Below are positions 37,085 through 45,926 of a stretch of 64,000 nucleotides of DNA, piece by piece. The DNA is from an uncultured Oscillospiraceae bacterium. Lineage in GTDB: Bacteria > Bacillota > Clostridia > Oscillospirales > Ruminococcaceae. The notes below the pieces were generated by a model that saw only the letters and a program-made list of their open reading frames with translations, did no database searches and had not been told where the DNA came from. The stretch spans positions 69,020-133,019 of the forward strand of contig UQMF01000006.1 of NCBI GenBank assembly GCA_900542145.1, written 5' to 3'. The stretch's first letter is position 1; each line of letters starts with the position of its first letter. The position numbers and the translations under genes were made by a program.

Positions 37085-38407
37085 ATGAACTGGTTTGAAA
37101 ACGCAGTATTCTACCACATCTACCCCATCGGATACTTCGGCTGCCCCCGGCAGAACGATTTCACATCGGAGCCAACTCACAAGATACTCCGTGTGATCGA
37201 CGATATTCCTCACATAAAGGAACTGGGCTGCAGCGCCGTTTACTTCGGACCGGTATTCGAAAGCTCCGCCCACGGCTACGACACCGCAGACTACACCAGG
37301 ATCGACCGCCGGCTCGGCACCAACGAGGATTTCAAGAAGGTATGCGACGCGCTCCACGAGAACGGCATTAGAGTAGTCCTGGACGGCGTATTCAACCATG
37401 TCGGCCGCGACTTCTGGGCTTTCAGGGACGTCCGCGAGAACAAGCTCGGCAGCGCCAGGAAGGACTGGTTCCATGTGCGCGAAGGCAACGACGGATACAA
37501 TGACGGATTCTGGTACGAGGGCTGGGAGGGTCACTACGAGCTGGTGAAGCTGAACCTCTACAATCCCGAGGTCAAGCAGTACCTCAAGGACTGCATAACC
37601 GGCTGGAAGAACGAATTCGGCATCGACGGACTCCGCCTGGACGTTGCATACTGCCTGGATCTGAACTTCCTTAAAGAGCTGCACGGTCACTGCAAGTGGC
37701 TGTCAGAGGATTTCTTCCTGCTTGGCGAAACGCTCCACGGCGACTACAACAAGTGGATGAATCCCGAAATGCTGGACAGCGTGACCAACTACGAGTGCTA
37801 CAAGGGGCTGTTCTCAAGCTTCAACGACATGAATATGTTTGAGATCGCGCACTCCATCAACCGTCAGTTCGGCAGCGAGAACTGGTGCCTGTACAGAGGA
37901 AAGCACCTCTACACCTTCGTTGACAACCACGATGTGAACCGCATAGCCTCCATGCTCAGGACCAAGGAGCACCTCAAGGATATCTACACGCTGATGTTCA
38001 TGATGCCGGGAATCCCTGCGGTGTACTATGGCAGCGAATTCGGCGTGACCGGTGACAAGAACCAGGGCGGCGACGACCAGCTCCGTCCGGAATTTGACCT
38101 CGAAAAGATGAAGTCCGAGGGAATATGCGACCTCACTGCCCACATAAAGGCGCTCGCCGATATCCAGAAGAACCACCCGGCTGCTTCCCAGGGCGACTAC
38201 AAGCAGGTCCAGCTCACCAACCGCCAGTACGCATTCTCGCGCAGCACGGACGGCGAGACCCTGCTGACAGTCATCAATGCGGACGCAAATCCGTTTACTT
38301 TCAATCTGAACATGGGCGGCGCTAAGGAGGACCTCCTAACCGGCGAAACCATGGAGCTTGGCGGACTCACACTCCCGGGCTTCACGAGCGCTGTGTTCAA
38401 GGTTTAA
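37085..38407 (+). CDS. Alpha-amylase family GH13 glycosidase
   Basis: A 440-residue cytoplasmic enzyme with no signal peptide, so it acts on imported oligosaccharides. Catalytic residues are intact: Asp186 in GLRLDVA, Glu215 in LLGETLH and Asp283 in DNHD. DGVFNHVG (100-107) is conserved region I. The compact size without N-terminal beta-sandwich fits short GH13 maltodextrin- or pullulan-acting enzymes. Exact specificity is not readable. The stop codon TAA is shared with the first bases of the repeat element at 38405. Confidence 0.92.
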   Translation: MNWFENAVFYHIYPIGYFGCPRQNDFTSEPTHKILRVIDDIPHIKELGCSAVYFGPVFESSAHGYDTADYTRIDRRLGTNEDFKKVCDALHENGIRVVLDGVFNHVGRDFWAFRDVRENKLGSARKDWFHVREGNDGYNDGFWYEGWEGHYELVKLNLYNPEVKQYLKDCITGWKNEFGIDGLRLDVAYCLDLNFLKELHGHCKWLSEDFFLLGETLHGDYNKWMNPEMLDSVTNYECYKGLFSSFNDMNMFEIAHSINRQFGSENWCLYRGKHLYTFVDNHDVNRIASMLRTKEHLKDIYTLMFMMPGIPAVYYGSEFGVTGDKNQGGDDQLRPEFDLEKMKSEGICDLTAHIKALADIQKNHPAASQGDYKQVQLTNRQYAFSRSTDGETLLTVINADANPFTFNLNMGGAKEDLLTGETMELGGLTLPGFTSAVFKV

Positions 38408-38568
38408 TTCGGAATTCGGAATTCGGAATCAATGTGTCCCACTTCGTGGGACCTTATCTGAAATAACAAACAGGACGAAAGATAATCTTTCGTCCTGTTG
38501 TGTTTTAAATGTCCGCGTCAGCGGACACCGAAATTCCGCATTCCGAATTACGCATTCTGAATTATCTC
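38405..38568 (-). repeat. Non-coding relative of the four-helix-bundle element
   Basis: Read on the minus strand: a 5' module of AATTCRGAATGCG-type repeats, a GTCCGC/GCGGAC hairpin followed by ATTTAAAA, a terminator-like 13-bp hairpin (38471-38497), a GTCCCAC/GTGGGAC hairpin, ACACATTGATTC, and a 3' run of AATTC-CG repeats. This order and the module ends match the flanks of the four-helix-bundle gene at 51.6-52.1 kb. It fills the gap between two convergent genes. Confidence 0.65.
38471..38506. terminator. Hairpin terminator inside the repeat element
   Basis: CAGGACGAAAGAT and its complement (38471-38483, 38485-38497) form a long stem with a TTGTGTTTT tail on the plus strand and a T-rich tail on the minus strand. 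It can end transcription of both convergent genes. Confidence 0.75.
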
Positions 38569-39264
38569 TCAGCTCAGGTACTCGCCGCTGTATTCCAGCA
38601 GGGTCACGCTCTCCACGCCCTCAACCGCATTGAATCTGCTGAGGTAGGCGGTGTCGTTCTTCTTTATCTTGACCTCGATTGTAAGCTCCACCTGGTCGCC
38701 GGTCTGGGTCTTGTTCTTCAGACGGTACTTTATACCGTTGAGGATTCCGGTGACGTTCATCTCACTTGCCGCCTTGTAGCGCAGGATAAGCAGGTAGCTT
38801 TTCTTCTCCTTGCGGCAGATGGTGATGAGTATGTACAGCACCGCGATTATCGCCGTGCCGAGAAGCGCCACCCAGTAAAGCTGCGCGCCTGCGGTAATAC
38901 CCGCCGCGATTCCCCAGAAGAGAAAGCCTATATCCAGCGGATCCTTCACCGCCGCGCGGAATCTGACGATGGACAGCGCGCCCACCATACCCAGCGACAG
39001 CACCACGTTGGAGCTTATCGTCATGATGATGAACGAGGTGACCACTGTCGTCAGTATAACCAGGATATTGAAGTTCTCGTTATAGATAACGCTGCGGTTG
39101 AAGAAACGGTACACAAGGTAGATAACCGCGCCGCACACCGCCGACGTCAGCAGCGTGACAAGTATCGTCTGTATCGAGATCACATTTGTGAGATCTGCGC
39201 TTCCGCCAAGGACTGTGAGCGCGTCAGCGAGCTTGGATCCGCTCGCGAGGAACTGGTCAACCAT
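38569..39264 (-). CDS. DUF4956 membrane protein
   Basis: A 231-residue protein with four hydrophobic segments in residues 30-150. The diagnostic stretch SLGMVGALSIVRFRAAVKDP matches DUF4956. The C-terminal 80 residues are a soluble alpha/beta domain. DUF4956 genes commonly pair with VTC-type polyphosphate polymerase genes, as here, where the start overlaps the VTC gene by 8 bases. Probably a membrane partner of that enzyme, though its role is unproven. Confidence 0.85.
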   Translation of the reverse strand: MVDQFLASGSKLADALTVLGGSADLTNVISIQTILVTLLTSAVCGAVIYLVYRFFNRSVIYNENFNILVILTTVVTSFIIMTISSNVVLSLGMVGALSIVRFRAAVKDPLDIGFLFWGIAAGITAGAQLYWVALLGTAIIAVLYILITICRKEKKSYLLILRYKAASEMNVTGILNGIKYRLKNKTQTGDQVELTIEVKIKKNDTAYLSRFNAVEGVESVTLLEYSGEYLS

Positions 39265-40084
39265 AGGATTTTACCTCCAGCATTCTGTCTGTACAGATTA
39301 TGTATTTTGATACCGGCTGCATGGGCGCATTCAGACATTGCAGCGCAGCCTGTATACCATCAGGAATATAGTTATCGAACTTGACTTCGAGTATTATCTC
39401 CTTGTCATATATCCGGGTGTACTGCGCCTCCGGGGCGAACATGTCCAGCGTGTTGAAGCAGGCGGACAGCTTCCGGTCGAAGGTTATACGCACATGCCCG
39501 AACGGATACACCAGCGCCTCGCGCTGGTAATCCACGATGATGCGCGGACGGAGCTTCAGCGTGCGGTCGGTGCGGTAGAATTCCCCGAACACGTCCTCCT
39601 CACCGTCCTGCTCCGCCATGAATGAGCAATCCCCCAGGAGCAGCGCGCGGTACTGCTCGTCCGTGAGCTTCCTGGACAGCTTGGAAACGTAACTGATATC
39701 CTTGTGCTTGCTCTCCAGGCTGACGAAGGACGGATCCAGGTCATAGGCGCGGATACGGAACTTTCTGCGCACCTCTGCGCCGTTCAGCTTCTGCCAGTAT
39801 CCGGAATTATACACATCGTCGAAATACAGACTGGTGACGCGATATCCGCCGTCCCGACCGTGCCCGTCCGGCGACATCAGCGGCAGCAGCCGGCTGCGCA
39901 GATACTGATAGGTCCCCTCGTTGATGATGTATTTCAGCTCGTGCCGAAGATGTCTGCCGCCGGAAAGCACCGTCCGGTCGGGCGGCATGGTTATGGAATC
40001 CGGCGCATGTTTTTCCTGCCGGAAAAGACGGGTCAGTATCTCCGGCTCGCCGCCGCGAATACTGGAAGATTTAAGCAGCCGCAC
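39257..40084 (-). CDS. VTC-domain polyphosphate polymerase-like protein
   Basis: A 275-residue protein with the VTC fold that in yeast Vtc4 makes polyphosphate from ATP inside a beta tunnel. Landmarks are LRHELKYII, YRVTSLYFDD, RKFRIRAY, SLESKHK, RPRIIVDYQREA and the Glu near the C-terminus in IILEVKFDN. The basic and acidic tunnel residues look intact. Two GTG codons are possible starts; the one at 40084 is 7 bases after GGAGG, the other only 1. It precedes DUF4956. Confidence 0.85.
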   Translation of the reverse strand: MRLLKSSSIRGGEPEILTRLFRQEKHAPDSITMPPDRTVLSGGRHLRHELKYIINEGTYQYLRSRLLPLMSPDGHGRDGGYRVTSLYFDDVYNSGYWQKLNGAEVRRKFRIRAYDLDPSFVSLESKHKDISYVSKLSRKLTDEQYRALLLGDCSFMAEQDGEEDVFGEFYRTDRTLKLRPRIIVDYQREALVYPFGHVRITFDRKLSACFNTLDMFAPEAQYTRIYDKEIILEVKFDNYIPDGIQAALQCLNAPMQPVSKYIICTDRMLEVKSYG

Positions 40085-40090
40085 CAGCAC

Positions 40091-40292
40091 ACCTCCGCTC
40101 CTTAATACTGCAATAATAACAGTATAACAAATATTTCACACAAAAGCAAGACATATTTTGAAAAATTGCCGAAAAAACATTTCCGTGCACCCTCCGGGAA
40201 GGCTTATCAGCCCCGGATTTCAGTATATCTGACGGGATTTATACAATGCGTTATCGGCAAAGTGAAAAAATCGGGAAAATTTCAAAAAACCC
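40091..40292. other. AT-rich gap with no feature found
   Basis: Between the VTC gene and the rpmH promoter I see no reading frame, RNA gene or DnaA-box cluster. A DnaA gene and oriC might be expected near rpmH but are not present. Confidence 0.5.
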
Positions 40293-40321
40293 TTGACAAC
40301 GGCTTTGTAATAGGGTATAAT
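40293..40321 (+). promoter_or_regulatory. Consensus promoter of rpmH-rnpA
   Basis: TTGACA (40293-40298), 17 bp, TATAAT (40316-40321). Perfect consensus hexamers, about 90 bases before rpmH. Confidence 0.9.
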
Positions 40322-40413
40322 TAATTATTGTTGACAGCTGTGTGCGGAGAAGCTATATCTCCGGATAAAAACGCACAGCGATCTTACCAGAATTCAAAAA
40401 GGGGGTCTACTAA

Positions 40414-40548
40414 ATGAAAAGAACTTATCAGCCCAAGAAGCTGCAGAGAAAGCATGAGCACGGCTTCATGAAGAGAATGGCTACCAAGAACGGCCGCAAG
40501 GTTCTCGCACGCCGCCGCGCAAAGGGCAGAAAAAAGCTGACCTACTGA
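40414..40548 (+). CDS. rpmH: Ribosomal protein bL34
   Basis: The 44-residue large-subunit protein, very basic, starting MKRTYQPKKLQRK and ending RRRAKGRKKLTY, a complete match to the family. GGGGG lies about 10 bases upstream. It leads rpmH-rnpA-yidD-yidC-jag. The usual upstream dnaA is replaced by the divergent VTC-DUF4956 pair. Confidence 0.97.
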   Translation: MKRTYQPKKLQRKHEHGFMKRMATKNGRKVLARRRAKGRKKLTY

Positions 40549-40558
40549 TCTGACTGCA

Positions 40559-40912
40559 ATGTCTGAGTTTTCCAAAAAGTACATTGTGATCAAGAACAAC
40601 CGCGATTTCACCTACCTCTTTAAAAAAGGGGACAGCATCGTCACCTTCGCCTTTGTCTGCTACGTCAGGGAAAGACGCGGACGCTGCAACCGCCTGGGCA
40701 TCGTCACCGGGAAGAAGGTCGGAAACGCGGTCAAAAGAAACCGCTCGAGGCGGATCATCAGAGAAGCATTCCGCCTTTTCGAGCCGGTTCTTAAAGAAAA
40801 GACAAACAAGCGTTATGATTTCATCTTCGTCGCAAGAAGCAAGACTCCGGAGCTAAAATCCACGAAGATCTACTCCCTGATGATGAAGAACATTCTGTCA
40901 AAGCTGTCATGA
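40559..40912 (+). CDS. rnpA: Ribonuclease P protein component
   Basis: The protein cofactor of RNase P, which trims tRNA 5' ends. The 117 residues include the RNR-type motif as GNAVKRNRSRRIIREAFR. It starts 10 bases after rpmH and its stop overlaps the yidD start by 4 bases. Confidence 0.95.
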   Translation: MSEFSKKYIVIKNNRDFTYLFKKGDSIVTFAFVCYVRERRGRCNRLGIVTGKKVGNAVKRNRSRRIIREAFRLFEPVLKEKTNKRYDFIFVARSKTPELKSTKIYSLMMKNILSKLS

Positions 40913-41229
40913 AATATATTTTTCTTGGTATAATCAAGCTGTACAGACTTACGCTGTCAAAGATCTTACCGCCGTGCTGCCGCTACTATCCAAGCTGTTC
41001 CGAATACGGTCTTACCGCTATCCGGCGCTTTGGTGCGGTAAGGGGCGGTTATTTGACGTTATGGAGAATTATGCGGTGCAATCCCTACGGCGCCGGGGGT
41101 ATCGACCCGGTTCCGCAGAAGTTCTGCTTCCACCCGGAGAAGCTCCCCATTCCTCCGGAGTTCGGAATGCCGGACGATGAGAGCACCGACTACCTCGGGG
41201 ACATAAAGGACTCCTATAAGGACAACTGA
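40909..41229 (+). CDS. yidD: Membrane protein insertion efficiency factor YidD
   Basis: A 106-residue protein with the YidD/haemolytic-factor signature CRYYPSCSEYG and an RCNPYGAGGIDPVP-type stretch. It helps YidC-dependent membrane insertion. It carries an acidic C-terminal tail (residues 80-106). The start overlaps rnpA. Confidence 0.93.
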   Translation: MKYIFLGIIKLYRLTLSKILPPCCRYYPSCSEYGLTAIRRFGAVRGGYLTLWRIMRCNPYGAGGIDPVPQKFCFHPEKLPIPPEFGMPDDESTDYLGDIKDSYKDN

Positions 41230-41387
41230 TCACGCGATCAACTGCGGCTACGCCGTGTTTCATATATACCATTCATTTGCCGCCGGGAACAACGCCCGGT
41301 CGGAGGAAACAGCAGCGCACACACCTCTCACACCACGCGCTGCGCAGTACGGACCCTGCAACGACAGCGGATCCGAAACGAAAGGAC

Positions 41388-42929
41388 GTGGACACAATAG
41401 AGTTCCTGTACAGCATCATCGGCACACCTCTCGGTTATATCCTCTGGGGTATCTATGAGGTGATCTGCAAGAATACCGGCGCAAGCATAGGCGTTGCGAT
41501 CCTGGTGTTCACTTTTATCGTAAAGCTGGCAATGCTTCCGCTTTCGATAAAGCAGCAGAAAAACACAGCAAAATCCGCCATTTTTGCCCCCAAGGTAAGG
41601 GAGATCCAGCAGAAATACAAGAACAACCAGGAAAAGCAGCAGGTCGAGCTTGCAAAGCTCCAGCAGCAGGGCTACAAGCCCATGGGCGGCTGCGGCACGA
41701 TGGTGATCACCTTCCTGCTCCTGTTCGGCGTGCTGGACGTTGTATACAAGCCCATGACCCACATCAAGCACATGGACAACATCACCGCCACCATGCAGGA
41801 GTCCTACTACGTTTCCATGACGAAGATATTCGTGGACGAGTACGGCAATACTGAGGAGCTTGAGGGCGACGCCCTTGCAAAGCACGAGGATATCGTCCGT
41901 GACGCCAAGCAGATACTCGAATACTACAACGCGAACTGCCTGGCAGATGGCGAAGAGCCTGCCACCGAAGCAGTTTGGCAGAAGCTCGACAAGACCAGCA
42001 AGGACATGATGAAGAAGGTCATCACCTCCGCCACCGTCAGCGCAAGCAAGGCTGATGAGAACAAGGACAAGCTCTTTACAGAGAGCGACCTCTACTCCCT
42101 GACCAAGACCGAACAGGCTGAGCTGAACAATATCACTGACGAAACCGAAAAGACTGCATACACGAATGCCCACAGCTTCTCTAAGTACACGACAAGCGCT
42201 ATTGACACAGTACAGCGCCAGTTCGGCACCGTAAAGTGCGTCGGCGGCAGCGACAGCCTGACGTATACCCAGGCTGCCACCCTCCAGAGGGAGCTTTACG
42301 TCATCAACCGTTACGGCGAGGTCGAGCAGACCGGCGATACCTCCGCATACGATTCCCTCAGCCCCACCGCAAAAAGCGACCTTTCAGAGCTTAACGACAG
42401 GCTCGAATTCCTGGGAATACCCCTCGGAAAGGACCCTGCAAGCGACCTCGGCTGGCCGATGATACTGATCCCGATCCTTGCGTTCATATTCTCCATGGCG
42501 CAGTCCATCATTTCCACCAAGACGATGGATATGAACAACCCCGGCACAAACAGCGGCTGCATGAAGGGCACAATGTTCATCATGCCGCTCTTCTCCATCG
42601 TCCTGGTATTCACGGTGCCTGCCGGCGCAGGCTTCTACTGGACGATAAGCTACTTCTTCGGCATACTCCAGACGCTGCTGCTCAACAAGCTGTATAACCC
42701 TGCAAAGCTCCGCGCTGAGGCAGAGGCAGAATACAACGAGCGTATGAAGCAGGAGGCAAAGGCCGAGAAGAAAAAGCGCCAGGAAGCCGATCTCGAAGCG
42801 GTTGCGGAATACAAGGGCGAGAAGCTCACACAGAAAGAGATAAACCGCAGAAAGCTCGCTGAAGCCAGAAAGGCAGACGCAGAGAAATACGGCGAGGAAT
42901 ACCACGAGGACGAGGACGACGATACCTGA
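41388..42929 (+). CDS. yidC: Membrane protein insertase YidC/OxaA, non-AUG start
   Basis: Inserts membrane proteins with or without Sec. The first membrane helix is at IGTPLGYILWGIYEV, the basic KLAMLPLSIKQQ loop follows, and GFYWTISYFFGILQTL is near the end. A long hydrophilic insertion (about residues 125-340) between helices is larger than in model Firmicutes YidC and holds helical, charged sequence. The tail is Lys/Glu-rich. No ATG sits in the start region: GTG at 41388 directly follows AAAGGAC, while ATA at 41397 is better spaced, so the exact start is uncertain. Upstream in-frame sequence looks non-coding. Confidence 0.9.
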   Translation: MDTIEFLYSIIGTPLGYILWGIYEVICKNTGASIGVAILVFTFIVKLAMLPLSIKQQKNTAKSAIFAPKVREIQQKYKNNQEKQQVELAKLQQQGYKPMGGCGTMVITFLLLFGVLDVVYKPMTHIKHMDNITATMQESYYVSMTKIFVDEYGNTEELEGDALAKHEDIVRDAKQILEYYNANCLADGEEPATEAVWQKLDKTSKDMMKKVITSATVSASKADENKDKLFTESDLYSLTKTEQAELNNITDETEKTAYTNAHSFSKYTTSAIDTVQRQFGTVKCVGGSDSLTYTQAATLQRELYVINRYGEVEQTGDTSAYDSLSPTAKSDLSELNDRLEFLGIPLGKDPASDLGWPMILIPILAFIFSMAQSIISTKTMDMNNPGTNSGCMKGTMFIMPLFSIVLVFTVPAGAGFYWTISYFFGILQTLLLNKLYNPAKLRAEAEAEYNERMKQEAKAEKKKRQEADLEAVAEYKGEKLTQKEINRRKLAEARKADAEKYGEEYHEDEDDDT

Positions 42930-42947
42930 TAACAGGAGGGATCTCAC

Positions 42948-43937
42948 ATGAAAAAGGAATTCACAGCAAAGACACTTGACGAAGCAAAGGAAAGCGCAGC
43001 AGCAGAATTCGGCGTTTCCGTTGACGAGATAGAGTTCGATATTCTCGAGCAGCCCAGAAAGGGTCTGTTCGGAATGAAGGGCAATGCCAAGGTAATAGCT
43101 TCCTACGAAGCTCCGGCGGCTGAAAAGGCTCCTGCCACAGCGCAGGCTGAGGAATCCGCACCGGCTGAGGAGCCTGCTCCGGCTTCCTTTGAGGACGAGA
43201 ACGAGAGCGCGGCTGTACCCGAGCTTCCCGCTGATTTCGACATTGAGAAGAGCGCCAAGGTACAGGCTGCGAAGAAGTACCTGACCGACGTTCTCCATGC
43301 GCTTGGTCTTGAGAACTTCCAGATCAACGCAATACGCCGTGATGGCAACATCGTTCTGGATATCACCGGCGACAAGCTGGGCGTGGTTATCGGCAGACGC
43401 GGCGAAACCCTGGACAGCCTTCAGTATCTGACTATCCTGGCAAGCAACCGCACCGAGGAATCCTACTGCCGTATCTCCATCGACTGCAACGGCTACCGCG
43501 ACAAGCGCCGCGAAACCCTGGAATCCCTCGCCAAGAGAACTTCCGCCAAGGTAATCAAGCAGGGCAGGAAGATCGCACTGGAGCCGATGAATCCGTATGA
43601 GCGCCGCATAATCCACAGCTGCGTCGCTGAGATAGAGGGCGTTTCCAGCCATTCCACCGGCGTTGAGCCTTACAGAAAGGTAGTAATTTACGCCGACAAG
43701 CCGAAGTTCGACAACCGCCGTCCCAGACGCAGCGGCGACAGGAACGACCACGGCGAGCGCAGAGGCAGCGGCAATACAAGGAATTACCGCCAGTCCACCG
43801 GATTCTCTACCAGCTTTGAGCGCGAATACAAGCGCAGGACATACGAGCCGGACGAGAACGCCAATGCAGGCGAGTTCTCCAAGGAGACCGTTGACGCAGA
43901 GAAGAACGCAACTCTCTATGGCAAGATCGAGATCTGA
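42948..43937 (+). CDS. jag: SpoIIIJ-associated RNA-binding protein Jag/KhpB
   Basis: A 329-residue RNA-binding protein: Jag_N domain (1-52), acidic linker, KH domain (about 105-185, with VIGRRGETLDSLQYL) and R3H domain (about 190-255, with RRIIHS), then an Arg/Asn-rich tail. Jag works with KhpA (56770-57003) in other Firmicutes. AGGAGGG precedes the start, 18 bases after yidC. Confidence 0.95.
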   Translation: MKKEFTAKTLDEAKESAAAEFGVSVDEIEFDILEQPRKGLFGMKGNAKVIASYEAPAAEKAPATAQAEESAPAEEPAPASFEDENESAAVPELPADFDIEKSAKVQAAKKYLTDVLHALGLENFQINAIRRDGNIVLDITGDKLGVVIGRRGETLDSLQYLTILASNRTEESYCRISIDCNGYRDKRRETLESLAKRTSAKVIKQGRKIALEPMNPYERRIIHSCVAEIEGVSSHSTGVEPYRKVVIYADKPKFDNRRPRRSGDRNDHGERRGSGNTRNYRQSTGFSTSFEREYKRRTYEPDENANAGEFSKETVDAEKNATLYGKIEI

Positions 43938-43949
43938 TATAAATAACTC

Positions 43950-43984
43950 GGGGGAGATAAAAATTATCTCCCCCTTATTCTTTT
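43950..43984 (+). terminator. Terminator of the rpmH operon
   Basis: An 11-bp perfect stem (43950-43960 with 43964-43974) with AAA loop and a T-rich tail. mnmE and mnmG, which usually follow jag, are absent. Confidence 0.9.
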
Positions 43985-43995
43985 ATGATAACAAA

Positions 43996-44025
43996 AACGG
44001 TGCCGAGTGGGCACCGTTATTTTTT
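43996..44025. terminator. Second, bidirectional terminator
   Basis: AACGGTGCC (43996-44004) pairs with 44010-44018, with T-runs on both strands. It backs the jag terminator and ends the minus-strand ComFB-like gene, whose stop it abuts. Confidence 0.8.
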
Positions 44026-44288
44026 TACTGGTGGGACGGGCGCTTGGATACGCACGCAATGGCTTCAGCAACTGCAATGTTAAGGTCAACGGTGCTCTGT
44101 CTGACCAGGGCGTTCAGCTTGGAAAACAGTTCGCCGTTGTGGGTGCTGACGTAGCGCGCAGGCAGCTTATTCAGCGCAAGCGCAGTCATGTCCTCCACAC
44201 AGCGTTCGCACTTGCAGCAGTTCTCATTCTTGAGCATTTCTGTGAGTTTATCCTTGACGATACCTTCCATAATATTGACTAAAGCCAT
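44025..44288 (-). CDS. ComFB-domain protein
   Basis: An 87-residue protein of the late-competence ComFB family. The cysteine cluster CCKCERC (24-30) followed by VEDMTALALNKLPARY is the family signature and could bind metal. The frame extends to 44396, but GGGGG precedes the ATG at 44288. In B. subtilis ComFB belongs to a competence operon of unclear function; other members bind cyclic dinucleotides, so a link to c-di-GMP is possible. It stands alone, divergent from spoVA. Confidence 0.85.
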   Translation of the reverse strand: MALVNIMEGIVKDKLTEMLKNENCCKCERCVEDMTALALNKLPARYVSTHNGELFSKLNALVRQSTVDLNIAVAEAIACVSKRPSHQ

Positions 44289-44453
44289 ATAATTACCCCC
44301 GTTCATCTGAGCTGATATACTAATTTTACAACAAAAAGCCGGATTTGTCAATAGAACGTTATTTTTTTTTGCAATTTTCTGCAATACGGAATGCAAATGT
44401 ATTTTACAGCGGCGCCTGCGAAAAATAATCCCAAAAGAAAAAGGAGAAGAACC

Positions 44454-44903
44454 ATGAACATTTCAAACGAAGAATATGGCGAGCTGACAAAACAGCGATC
44501 CAACAACTCGAAAATGACCAGAACCATTCCCATGGCTTTTGTCGTGGGCGGACTCATATGCACCCTCGGCGAAGCGCTGCTCAACGTCTACGCAATGGCG
44601 GGGCTAAGCCGTGATGATTCCGCAGCGCTCACATCCATGACGCTGGTGTTCCTAAGTATCCTCTTCACGGGGCTGGAATGGTACGACCGTATCGCACAGC
44701 ACGCCGGCGCAGGTACTCTGGTGCCAATCACCGGATTCGCAAACGCCGTCGCCTCCCCTGCGCTGGACTTCAAGAGCGAGGGCTACGTCCTCGGACTGGG
44801 AGCCAAGATGTTTGTCATCGCCGGTCCGGTAATCGTCTACGGAATCAGCGCTTCGGTGATTTACGGCATCATTTACTATATCGTGGGATTATTTATGAAG
44901 TGA
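44454..44903 (+). CDS. spoVAC: Stage V sporulation protein AC
   Basis: An integral membrane protein (149 residues, about four hydrophobic segments) of the channel that moves dipicolinic acid into the forespore and out at germination. AAAGGAGAAG precedes the ATG at 44454, preferred to the longer frame. TGFANAVASPALDFKSEG is conserved. It is followed by spoVAD and spoVAE, so the organism is likely a spore former. Confidence 0.93.
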   Translation: MNISNEEYGELTKQRSNNSKMTRTIPMAFVVGGLICTLGEALLNVYAMAGLSRDDSAALTSMTLVFLSILFTGLEWYDRIAQHAGAGTLVPITGFANAVASPALDFKSEGYVLGLGAKMFVIAGPVIVYGISASVIYGIIYYIVGLFMK

Positions 44904-44911
44904 GGGATATT

Positions 44912-45925
44912 ATGAAATACTGCGAGGGAAGAACAATGTGCTTCCGGAAACCCTCCGTGCTTTCCTTTGCCTCGGTAGTTGGCAAGGCGGAGAACGATGG
45001 ACCATACGGTGGGGAATTCGATGAAGTGATCGACGACAACAAGGGCGGCGCGGACACATGGGAGCAGGCGGAAGCGCTGTTCCAGCGGCGAGCGGTGAAT
45101 CACGTCCTGCGCAAGGCAGATCTGACTCCGGACCGTATAGACCTGGTTATCGCCGGCGACCTGCTTAATCAGTGCGTGGGAAGCTCCTACGGGCTGAAGG
45201 ACTACTTCATGCCATACCTGGGTATTTACGGCGCGTGCTCCACGTTCGCCGAGGGGCTTCTGCTGTCTGCGGCGCTGGTGAACGCCGGTTATATGGATAC
45301 CGTGATCGCGAGCACATCATCGCACTACAGCACGGCGGAGCGGCAGTTCCGGTTTCCGCTGAACTACGGCGGCGTGCGTACTCCCACCTCCCAGTGGACC
45401 GCCACCGCCGCCGGAGCCGCGCTCGTTGGCTCCAGCGGAAAGCCGCCCTTTATACGCGCGGCGACCATCGGCAAGATAGAGGACATGGGAATAACCGACA
45501 TGAACAACATGGGCGCGGCTATGGCAGGCGCCGCCTACGACACGCTGACTCGCCACATGAAGCACCGCGGAACTCACCCCCAGGACTATGACCTGATAAT
45601 CACCGGCGACCTCGGGCAGGTTGGCAGCGATCTGCTCTACGACCTGTTCCAGCGCGACGGGGTGGACATGAAGTCCCACCACAGGGACTGCGGACTTATG
45701 CTGTACGACCGTACCATGCAGGACGTACACGCCGGAGGCTCCGGCTGCGGCTGCTCTGCCTCAATGATGTGCGGACATTTCCTTGGGCGCGTACAGTCCG
45801 GGGAGCTGAAGCGGATTCTCTACTGCGCCACCGGGGCGCTGATGTCCCCGACAATGGTGCAGCAGGGCGGAAGTATCCCGGGGATCGCGCACTGCGTGGA
45901 AATTTCATCGGAAGCAGGAGGTTAA
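44912..45925 (+). CDS. spoVAD: Stage V sporulation protein AD
   Basis: A 337-residue soluble protein with a thiolase/ketoacyl-synthase fold that binds dipicolinic acid. YGACSTFAEGL carries the equivalent of the thiolase Cys. It starts 8 bases after spoVAC. The last part (GSGCGCSASMM) and PTMVQQGGSIPGIAH are conserved. The following spoVAE starts 1 base after the stop. Confidence 0.95.
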   Translation: MKYCEGRTMCFRKPSVLSFASVVGKAENDGPYGGEFDEVIDDNKGGADTWEQAEALFQRRAVNHVLRKADLTPDRIDLVIAGDLLNQCVGSSYGLKDYFMPYLGIYGACSTFAEGLLLSAALVNAGYMDTVIASTSSHYSTAERQFRFPLNYGGVRTPTSQWTATAAGAALVGSSGKPPFIRAATIGKIEDMGITDMNNMGAAMAGAAYDTLTRHMKHRGTHPQDYDLIITGDLGQVGSDLLYDLFQRDGVDMKSHHRDCGLMLYDRTMQDVHAGGSGCGCSASMMCGHFLGRVQSGELKRILYCATGALMSPTMVQQGGSIPGIAHCVEISSEAGG

Positions 45926-45926
45926 A

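Noticed and set aside
40091..40413. Replication origin next to rpmH
   Set aside because: No DnaA-box cluster and no dnaA gene. The neighbour is a VTC/DUF4956 pair.
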